Assembly (NCBI GenBank): GCA_025454275.1
Contig: JALOOS010000026.1
Coordinates: 1 to 10,633 of the forward strand
Length of the DNA: 10,633 nucleotides
Source of the DNA: Desulfobacterales bacterium
Lineage (GTDB): Bacteria; Desulfobacterota; Desulfobacteria; Desulfobacterales; SpSt-501
Direction: 5' to 3'
In this document: piece by piece, positions 1 to 5,324 of the stretch
Position numbering within the stretch: the stretch's first letter is position 1
Layout: every line of letters starts with the position of its first letter
The notes under the pieces: generated by a model
The model's database searches: none
What the model was told of the DNA's origin: nothing
Seen by the model: the letters and a program-made list of their open reading frames with translations, nothing else
Position numbers and translations under genes: made by a program

Positions 1-324
1 CCCGGTCATCCCGGCGAAGATCACCGAGGCCACCATGTTGGTGTGGGCGAGCCCCCCGCGCATGGAGCCCACCAGGGAGTCGGCGAACTCCACGATGCGA
101 TGGGTGATGCCGGTCCGGTTCATGATCTCCCCGGCCATGATGAAGAAGGGCATGGCCATGAAGGTGAAAAGGTCCAGCCCCTCGAAAAAGCGCTTGGGGG
201 CCATGGCGAGGAAGTTCTCCCCGCCCACCTGGATCAGCCCGGCCGTCCCGGCGACCCCCAGGACGTAGCCGATTGGAAGCCCCACCAGCATCAGGCCGAA
301 AAAGATGATGGCGACGAGGATCAT
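1..324 (-). CDS. dctM: TRAP transporter large permease DctM, N-terminal part (runs off left edge)
   Basis: This is the large membrane subunit of a tripartite ATP-independent periplasmic (TRAP) transporter, which uses an ion gradient to import organic acids or related solutes delivered by a periplasmic binding protein. I translated the minus strand from the ATG at 324-322 and obtained 108 residues with no stop. It opens with a hydrophobic helix containing GLPIGYVLG (about residues 15-23). A DLFTFMAMPFFIMAGEIMNRTGI stretch and a SMRGGLAHTNMVAS stretch follow; both are typical of the DctM N-terminus. The family is normally about 420-430 residues, so roughly the first quarter is present. Its start overlaps the dctQ stop by four bases (ATGA), implying translational coupling. 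The substrate cannot be told from this subunit, and no binding-protein gene is visible; it may lie beyond the left edge. Confidence 0.93.
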   Translation of the reverse strand, partial: MILVAIIFFGLMLVGLPIGYVLGVAGTAGLIQVGGENFLAMAPKRFFEGLDLFTFMAMPFFIMAGEIMNRTGITHRIVEFADSLVGSMRGGLAHTNMVASVIFAGMTG

Positions 325-827
325 CGGGAGGCCTCCCGCGCCTGCGGCGCCCAGTCCCGGAACATCGTCACGACGATCTGGATCGAGGTCAACAGACCGC
401 AGACCGGGACCGAGGCGAAGGGCACCACCATGGTCATGCCGAAGATGGTGGCGTACTGGGTCCGACCGCCGGCCGCCATCCCCACTCCGTAGCTCAAGAG
501 GAAAAGGAAAAAGGCCAGCCCGATCAGGTCGAGCACCAGGCGCAGCAGGCGGCGGCGGGAGGGGGGCAGCCGGTTCAGGACGAACTCGAGTCCGATGTGC
601 TCCCGGCGGTAGGCCCCGACGGGAACGGCCAGGAGCGCGGCCCAGATCATGACGTAGCGCGAGAACTCCTCCCCCCAGGTGAAGCCGAGGTGAAAGACGT
701 AGCGCTGCACCACCTCGAACCAGATGACGAGGACCAGGGTCGCCATCAGCAGGGCGCAGATGCGTTCATTGAGCCAGTTCAGCCGGCGCCCGAAGGCCTC
801 CGCCCGATCGAAGAGGAGGGGTGTCAT
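321..827 (-). CDS. dctQ: TRAP transporter small permease DctQ
   Basis: This is the small four-helix membrane subunit of a TRAP transporter, which partners DctM. The protein is 168 residues, the usual size. Four hydrophobic segments can be read at about residues 22-42, 50-70, 92-116 and 127-152. The FTWGEEFSRYVMIWAALL region between helices 1 and 2, followed by a G-A-x-R-R-x-E-H-I-G stretch, is characteristic of the DctQ family. The ATG at 827 has only a weak upstream GGAA, so translation initiation may be modest. The gene runs divergently from the PLP-enzyme gene at 946 and overlaps dctM by four bases. The divergent arrangement suggests, but does not prove, that the transporter feeds the catabolic genes on the other strand. 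Family assignment is confident; the substrate is unknown. Confidence 0.92.
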   Translation of the reverse strand: MTPLLFDRAEAFGRRLNWLNERICALLMATLVLVIWFEVVQRYVFHLGFTWGEEFSRYVMIWAALLAVPVGAYRREHIGLEFVLNRLPPSRRRLLRLVLDLIGLAFFLFLLSYGVGMAAGGRTQYATIFGMTMVVPFASVPVCGLLTSIQIVVTMFRDWAPQAREASR

Positions 828-945
828 AGCGGATAGTTCCGTTTCGGCCGGATTACGTTTATAGGGCTTGAATAAATTTGACCCTTGTGCGTGAATAACC
901 GCAAAATGTCAAGCTGCCATAGCCGCTGCCGCCGAAGGTGACCCC
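828..945. promoter_or_regulatory. Divergent intergenic region with candidate promoters
   Basis: This AT-richer 118-bp spacer separates dctQ (minus) from the first PLP-enzyme gene (plus) and must hold start signals for one or both. On the plus strand a TTGACC (878-883) is followed 18 bases later by CAAAAT (902-907), a weak sigma70-like pair. On the minus strand, 863-858 read TATAAA, a good -10 candidate for dctQ, but no convincing -35 is present. An AAGG at 935-938 lies 7 bases before the ATG at 946 and is a reasonable ribosome binding site. No operator dyad or sigma54 -24/-12 element was found. The promoter calls are guesses from consensus matching. Confidence 0.35.
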
Positions 946-2418
946 ATGATGCTGCCGTCGCTGAGATGCCCTGCCTGCCGTCGGGGCTATCCTGTCCGCC
1001 CCGGTCTATTCACCTGCCCCCAGGCCCGTCCCGGTGAAGAGCATACCCTGGAACGCGACCTGGCCGCGGATCCGGGCCTCAGCCCCCGGCTGAGTGCGGC
1101 CTGGTCGAGTGGCGGGCGGCGTACCTTTGAGCTCTTCGGCGAGCTTCTCAGCGCCGGGAGGCTGCTCGGCCCCGCCGTTTATGGGGATCTGGTGCACGCT
1201 CTCTCGGGGAACCTGGAGCGTCTGGAGGGCCGGTGCTTCGAGGTGACTCCTTTGGTCGCGGCCTCCGCCCTCTCCCGGGCGCTCGGGCGCACGGGGCCGC
1301 TCTGGGTCAAGAACGAGACCGGCAACATCGCCGGATCCCACAAGGGCCGGCACCTCATGGCCACCCTCCTCTACCTGGAGGCCCTGCGCGCCTGCGACCG
1401 GCAGAGCGCCAAAAGCGTGCTCGCCATCTACAGCTGCGGCAACGCGGCTCTGGCCGCCTCGGCCGTGGCTCGCGCCGGCGGCTACGAGCTGCACGCCTTC
1501 GTCCCCGCCGAGGTCGACCCGGTTGTCGCCCGCATGCTGGCGGAGCGGGGCGCCTTCGTCGAGAAGATCCCCCGGGCCGCCACCGGCGAAGGGGACCCCT
1601 GCTACCTCGCCTTCCGGCAGGCCCTTTCCCGCCACGGCTGGCTGCCCTTCGCCTGCGCCGGGAACGACAACTGGTCGAACATCGAAGGGGGCGCCACCCT
1701 CGGCTGGGAGACGGCGATGCAGCTGGCCGAGCGCGGCGAGACTCTTGACGCCGTTGTTTTCCAGGTTGGCGGCGGCGCCCTGGCCCGCGCGGTCGCCCAG
1801 GCCTTGCAGGAGGCCGCAGCCCTGGGGGTGTTGAAACAGACCCCCCGCATCCACGCCTGTCAGCCCGAGGGGGGCTTTCCCTTCGTGCGGGCCTATTTTC
1901 TGGTGCTGAAAGAGATCGCCCGCCGCAACCGGATCCGCTTCAGCCTCGACTACGACCGCTCGGCCCCCCCGGAGAGAGAGCTCCCCCGGTTGAAGCACTT
2001 CTCCTGGTCCTGCCGGGACCAGACCCGGGCATTGGTGGAATTCGCCCGCCTCCATTTCGATTCCGCCGCCGTCCGGTCCGTCCTGGAGGAGACGGCTCTT
2101 CACCCCAGCCGGTACATGTGGCCCTGGGACGGCCCGGCGCCCCAGAGCCTGGCCCACGGGATCCTGGATGATGTCACCTACGACTGGTACGCCCTGCTGA
2201 AGGCCGTGCTGCGCTCCGGCGGGGGAGCCGAGATCCTGCGCGAGGAGTCCATCCGCGCCGCCCATCGCCTCTCCCGCTCGCACACCGGCATCCCGGTCTG
2301 CCCGACCGGGGCGGCGGGCCTGGCCGGCCTGATCCAGCTCAGCGAGGCCGGGGTGGTCGAGCGGTCTGAAAAAGCGGGTCTTTTCTTCACAGGATTTGAC
2401 CGCAGCCGAGAGGGGTGA
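946..2418 (+). CDS. Fold-type II PLP enzyme, threonine/cysteate synthase-like, N-terminal Cys motif
   Basis: This 490-residue protein belongs to the tryptophan-synthase-beta (fold type II) PLP superfamily; the exact reaction is not known. Residues 131-135 are SHKGR, with K133 the likely Schiff-base lysine. SCGNAALAAS at 163-172 matches the substrate-carboxylate/asparagine loop, and VGGGAL starting at 274 matches the glycine-rich phosphate-binding loop. CQPEGG (305-310), HGILDD (404-409) and CPTGAAGLAG (452-461) follow the threonine-synthase plan. The N-terminus has C8-x2-C11 and C24, like the zinc-ribbon-type head of some threonine and cysteate synthases. About 95 residues separate CQPEGG from HGILDD, longer than I expect for threonine synthase, so an insertion is likely. 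The gene is first in a plus-strand group with a second PLP enzyme, YgeY and YgeW, which argues for amino-acid catabolism rather than threonine synthesis. The superfamily call is confident; the activity is open (lyase, or a synthase-like beta-replacement enzyme). Confidence 0.8.
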   Translation: MMLPSLRCPACRRGYPVRPGLFTCPQARPGEEHTLERDLAADPGLSPRLSAAWSSGGRRTFELFGELLSAGRLLGPAVYGDLVHALSGNLERLEGRCFEVTPLVAASALSRALGRTGPLWVKNETGNIAGSHKGRHLMATLLYLEALRACDRQSAKSVLAIYSCGNAALAASAVARAGGYELHAFVPAEVDPVVARMLAERGAFVEKIPRAATGEGDPCYLAFRQALSRHGWLPFACAGNDNWSNIEGGATLGWETAMQLAERGETLDAVVFQVGGGALARAVAQALQEAAALGVLKQTPRIHACQPEGGFPFVRAYFLVLKEIARRNRIRFSLDYDRSAPPERELPRLKHFSWSCRDQTRALVEFARLHFDSAAVRSVLEETALHPSRYMWPWDGPAPQSLAHGILDDVTYDWYALLKAVLRSGGGAEILREESIRAAHRLSRSHTGIPVCPTGAAGLAGLIQLSEAGVVERSEKAGLFFTGFDRSREG

Positions 2419-2460
2419 TAATTAACCCACCCCGCCCCAAGGGGTGCGGTGGGTCAATTA
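2419..2460. repeat. Long near-perfect hairpin directly after the first PLP gene
   Basis: Starting at the base after the stop codon, 2419-2437 pairs with 2442-2460, giving about 19 positions. The exceptions are an A/C mismatch (2424/2455), a C/C mismatch (2432/2447) and a G-T wobble (2434/2445), closing on a four-base CAAG loop. The outer five pairs are AT (TAATT/AATTA) and the core is GC-rich. No run of T follows, so it is not a classic intrinsic terminator. It could be a weak terminator, an RNA-stabilising or processing hairpin that sets different expression of the two PLP genes, or part of the repeat-like block that follows immediately. Confidence 0.7.
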
Positions 2461-2592
2461 GACGACGTTGCAAAAAGCCCAAGATCCCCGCCAGGGCTCC
2501 GGCAAGGCGGGGCAGGCACGGCGCGCGAATTCCGGTGCCGCGAGGCGCATCCCGCCTCAGGCGAAAGAGATCGGTTTTTTTACGAAATCGTC
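2461..2592. repeat. Palindromic repeat-like element with degenerate inverted ends and internal stem-loops
   Basis: The block begins GACGACGTTGCAAAAAG and ends TTTTTTTACGAAATCGTC. Comparing the left end with the reverse complement of the right, about 17 of 27 positions match, including the terminal GACGA/TCGTC and the A-run/T-run. Inside are perfect stems: CCCCGCC (2486-2492) with GGCGGGG (2506-2512), and GAGGCG (2542-2547) with CGCCTC (2553-2558). A bulged GGCAC/GTGCC pairing lies between them. The translation across this stretch is low-complexity (Arg/Gly/Ala) and resembles no part of the enzyme family, so it is non-coding spacer. It resembles a small dispersed palindromic element (REP- or MITE-like). 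No duplicated target site was recognised, and whether it is repeated in the genome cannot be seen here. Confidence 0.5.
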
Positions 2593-2608
2593 AAGGATGA
2601 AAGGCATC

Positions 2609-4015
2609 ATGACGGACAAACGACTCATCACGGGGCCGACCTTCGCCGAGATGCTCGACCCCACCCGGATCCGGCCGGATGTCAGGGAGCGGGCGCTGCG
2701 GATGCGGGCGGCCGACCCGCTCGATCCGATCAACCTGTTCAACATCTCCTGGAAAGACGGCGAAAACCGCATCTATCACGAAGTCCTGCCGCGGGAGCTG
2801 ACGGGGGTGGAGACCCCCATCGTGGTGCTCTACGGCAAGGAGTTCCCGACCGGGAGCCACAAGGTGGGCGCGACCTACTCGGTCCTGATCGAAAAGGCGC
2901 TCAGAGGCGAGGTGGACCCGGCGCGGCACACCATCGTCTGGCCCTCGACCGGCAACTACGGGATCGGCGGAGCCTGGGTGGGCTGCCGCATGAAGTTCGA
3001 CTCGGTGGTGATCCTGCCCGAGGAGATGAGCCGCGAGCGCTTCGAGATCGTGCGGCGCTACGGGGCGCGCCTTGAGCTCACCCCGGGCTGCGAGAGCAGC
3101 GTCAAGGAGATCTACGACAAGTGCCACGAGCTGCGGCGCGCGGACCCCGACCGAATCCGCATCATGAACCAGTTCGAGGAGTTAGCGAACTACCGGTTCC
3201 ATTATTACGTGACCGGGAACACCATCATCGAGCTGGCAAGGCAGTTGGCGTCCCAGGGGATCGGCCGGGGCGTCGTTTCGGCCTTTGTCTCCGCCATGGG
3301 CTCCTCGGGCACCATCGCCGCCGGGGACCGGCTCAAGCAGCAGTGGCCGGGGCGGCACCTGATCGTCGGCCTCGAGCCGATCCAGTGCCCGACCCTCTTC
3401 TGCAACGGCTACGGCGGCCACGACATCCAGGGGATCGGCGACAAACACGTCACCTGGATCCACAACGTCATGAACCTGGACGCCGTGATGTGCATCGACG
3501 ACATCGAGTCGAAGATGGGGCTCCAGCTCCTGACCGAGGAGGCCGGCTGGGAGCTCTTGAGCGGAAAATACGGGATCCCCGCGGGCCAGGTGAAACGTCT
3601 CTCCGAGATTTTCGGAATCTCCGGGGTCTGCAACCTCCTCGGTGCCATCAAGACCGCCCGCTACTGGGGCATGGGCAAGGAGGACCTGATCGTCACCGTC
3701 TGCACCGACGCCATCGACCGCTACGCCTCGGTCATGCACTCGCTCACCGAGTGCTTCGGACCGATGGATCGCACGGCGGCGGAGGTGCGGCTGGTCAGCA
3801 TCTTCCACCGCCAGAAGCTCGACTGGATCGCCGAGGGCACCCACCAGAACCGCCGGCAGTGGCACAATCTCAAGTATTTCACTTGGGTGGAGCAGCAGGG
3901 CAAACGCATCGAGGAGCTGAACGCCCAGCGCACCCCGGACTACTGGGAGGCGGAGCAGTCCAAAGTGGGGGAGGTCGACCGCCTGATCGAGGCCTATCGC
4001 CTCCAGGCGTTCTGA
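2609..4015 (+). CDS. Second fold-type II PLP enzyme, cysteine-synthase-like
   Basis: This 468-residue protein also has the fold-type II PLP plan, but is clearly diverged from the first enzyme. SHKVG at 83-87 gives K85 as the likely PLP lysine. STGNYG at 113-118 is the asparagine loop and SAMGSSGTIAAG at 228-239 the glycine-rich loop. A VCTDAIDRY segment (364-372) sits near the end of the catalytic core. A polar tail of about 90 residues follows and includes LKYFTW (421-426). The frame is open back to 2468, but the upstream codons read through structured spacer. The ATG at 2609 (AAAGG at 2600-2604) fits best; the ATG at 2597 is an alternative that would add four residues. The gene lies 190 bp after the first PLP gene and 111 bp before ygeY. 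It could be an ammonia-lyase or a beta-replacement enzyme acting on an aminopropionate-type substrate; the reaction is not established by sequence. Confidence 0.8.
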   Translation: MTDKRLITGPTFAEMLDPTRIRPDVRERALRMRAADPLDPINLFNISWKDGENRIYHEVLPRELTGVETPIVVLYGKEFPTGSHKVGATYSVLIEKALRGEVDPARHTIVWPSTGNYGIGGAWVGCRMKFDSVVILPEEMSRERFEIVRRYGARLELTPGCESSVKEIYDKCHELRRADPDRIRIMNQFEELANYRFHYYVTGNTIIELARQLASQGIGRGVVSAFVSAMGSSGTIAAGDRLKQQWPGRHLIVGLEPIQCPTLFCNGYGGHDIQGIGDKHVTWIHNVMNLDAVMCIDDIESKMGLQLLTEEAGWELLSGKYGIPAGQVKRLSEIFGISGVCNLLGAIKTARYWGMGKEDLIVTVCTDAIDRYASVMHSLTECFGPMDRTAAEVRLVSIFHRQKLDWIAEGTHQNRRQWHNLKYFTWVEQQGKRIEELNAQRTPDYWEAEQSKVGEVDRLIEAYRLQAF

Positions 4016-4078
4016 GCCGCCGAACCGTCCGCACATTGAATTCATAGGCGGCAGTCAGCACACGATTCATCCCGTACC

Positions 4079-4106
4079 CAACATCTCGGATCTTTCTAAG
4101 ATGTTG
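4079..4106. promoter_or_regulatory. Dyad in the ygeY leader (possible operator or RNA switch)
   Basis: In the 111-bp gap before ygeY, CAACATCT (4079-4086) is repeated in inverted form as AGATGTTG (4099-4106), a perfect 8-bp stem around 12 bases. The loop contains ATCTT (4090-4094), which can instead pair with AAGAT (4098-4102) around TCT, so two exclusive hairpins are possible. The ygeY ribosome binding site AGGAG (4114-4118) begins eight bases downstream. The gap also holds the perfect 8-bp palindrome TGAATTCA (4037-4044), and a 6-bp inverted pair GCCGCC (4016-4021) / GGCGGC (4047-4052). No clear promoter was found. An operator or a translational control hairpin are both possible. Confidence 0.4.
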
Positions 4107-4126
4107 ATCTCTCAGGAGCTTTTGGC

Positions 4127-5311
4127 ATGAACGCGATATCTTCCATTCTGGATCTCTCCCGGCGCTATCGCGATGATACCGCCGCAGCCCTCTCCGAACT
4201 GGTCAAAATCCCCTCCCTGAGCTGCCGGGAAAAGGAGGTCGCCGCCAAGCTGGCCGGGCAGATGCGGGCCGCAGGCTTCGACGAGGTCACGATCGACGGG
4301 CTCGGCAACGTGATCGGCCGGATCGGCCGCGGTTCTCGGATCCTGGCCTTCGACGGCCACATCGACACGGTCGACGTCGGCAACCCCGCCAACTGGAACG
4401 AAGACCCCTTCAGCGGAGCGATCCGCGACGGTTTCGTTTACGGCCGCGGCGCGGCGGATCAGAAAGGCGGGCCGGCCGCGATGGTGACCGCCGGCCGCAT
4501 TCTCAAAGAGATCGGCTTCGACCGGGACCTGACGCTCTATTTCGTGGGCAGCGTCATGGAGGAGGACTGCGACGGGCTCTGCTGGAAGTACATCATCGAG
4601 GAGGACGGGATCCGCCCGGAGGCGGTGGTGATCACCGAGCCGACCGACGGCGGCCTCTACCGCGGTCAGCGCGGCCGGATGGAGATCGAGGTCGAATTCA
4701 GGGGGGTTTCCGCCCACGGCTCGGCCCCGGAGCGCGGGAAAAATGCGATCTACATGGCCTCCCGCGCCTGCCTCGCGGCCGAGCGGCTGAACGAGGGGCT
4801 TGCGGTGGATGAGTTTCTCGGCAAGGGGTCGGTCGCCTTGAGCCAGTTCGTCTCGGGCAGCCCCTCCCTCTGCGCCGTGGCCGACTACGCCCGGATCCAC
4901 CTGGACCGCCGGCTGACCTGGGGCGAGACCCGCGAGTCGGCCCTCGCCGAAATCGAGGCCCTCGTGCAGGGCGAGGAGGCAAGGGTTTTCCTCCTCGATT
5001 ACGAGGAAGCCGCCTACACCGGCCGGCGCTACGGCATGGAGAAATATTACCCCACCTGGAAATGGCCGGAGGAGCATCCGTCGGTCGCCGCCGGGGCCCG
5101 GGCGTATAACGCCCTCTTCGGCCGTCGGCCGCGGATCGGCAAATGGACCTTCTCGACCAATGCCGTCACCATTTCCGGGATCTACGGCATTCCGGCCGTC
5201 GGCTTCGGCCCGGGGGCGGAGGCCATGGCCCATGCCCCGAATGAAAAGACCCCGGTCGAGGAGCTGGTCAACGCCGCGGCCTTTTACGCCGCCTACGCCA
5301 TCTCGTTTTGA
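4127..5311 (+). CDS. ygeY: YgeY-family selenium-metabolism-linked M20 metallohydrolase
   Basis: This cytoplasmic dinuclear-zinc amidohydrolase/peptidase of family M20 is 394 residues, close to the roughly 400 usual for YgeY. The full metal and catalytic set is visible: H78 and D80 in GHIDTVD, D111 in GRGAADQKGG, E145-E146 in VMEEDCDG, E171 in TEPTD and H369 in MAHAPNE. By M20 precedent, H78, D111, E146, E171 and H369 bind metal, while D80 and E145 are catalytic. The GRMEIEVEFRGVSAHGSAPERG stretch opens the lid/dimerisation domain. The ATG at 4127 has AGGAG eight bases upstream. ygeW starts 13 bases after its stop, so the two are almost certainly co-transcribed. YgeY proteins occur with YgeW and YgeX in anaerobic ureide/purine-type catabolic clusters and were linked by comparative genomics to selenium metabolism. 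The natural substrate here is not known; a carbamoyl- or acyl-amino acid is the likeliest class. Confidence 0.9.
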   Translation: MNAISSILDLSRRYRDDTAAALSELVKIPSLSCREKEVAAKLAGQMRAAGFDEVTIDGLGNVIGRIGRGSRILAFDGHIDTVDVGNPANWNEDPFSGAIRDGFVYGRGAADQKGGPAAMVTAGRILKEIGFDRDLTLYFVGSVMEEDCDGLCWKYIIEEDGIRPEAVVITEPTDGGLYRGQRGRMEIEVEFRGVSAHGSAPERGKNAIYMASRACLAAERLNEGLAVDEFLGKGSVALSQFVSGSPSLCAVADYARIHLDRRLTWGETRESALAEIEALVQGEEARVFLLDYEEAAYTGRRYGMEKYYPTWKWPEEHPSVAAGARAYNALFGRRPRIGKWTFSTNAVTISGIYGIPAVGFGPGAEAMAHAPNEKTPVEELVNAAAFYAAYAISF

Positions 5312-5324
5312 AGAGGACCTGCCG

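Noticed and set aside
1006..2283. Long open frame on the minus strand opposite the first PLP gene (425 codons), and similar long antisense frames at 3182-4045, 4112-5233 and 8174-9289
   Set aside because: They are antisense shadows produced by GC-rich codon use; the translations are Gly/Ala/Arg/Asp-rich without recognisable domains, while the plus-strand proteins carry full family motifs.
946..2418. Calling this gene threonine synthase (thrC)
   Set aside because: The superfamily motifs fit, but the apparent insertion and the YgeY/YgeW context argue against a plain biosynthetic enzyme.
2468..2608. Upstream extension of the second PLP gene to an ATG at 2468
   Set aside because: The added 47 residues are translated from a structured palindromic spacer and do not resemble the enzyme family; the ATG at 2609 with AAAGG upstream is better.
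2609..4015. Calling this gene diaminopropionate ammonia-lyase (ygeX)
   Set aside because: The position is suggestive, but the lysine motif (SHKVG) and overall sequence do not look like YgeX, so a specific name would be invented.
5160..5324. Upstream extension of ygeW to 5160
   Set aside because: It would overlap the conserved end of ygeY in another frame and read Pro/Arg/Ser-rich sequence; the ATG at 5325 has a good ribosome binding site and gives the normal YgeW length.
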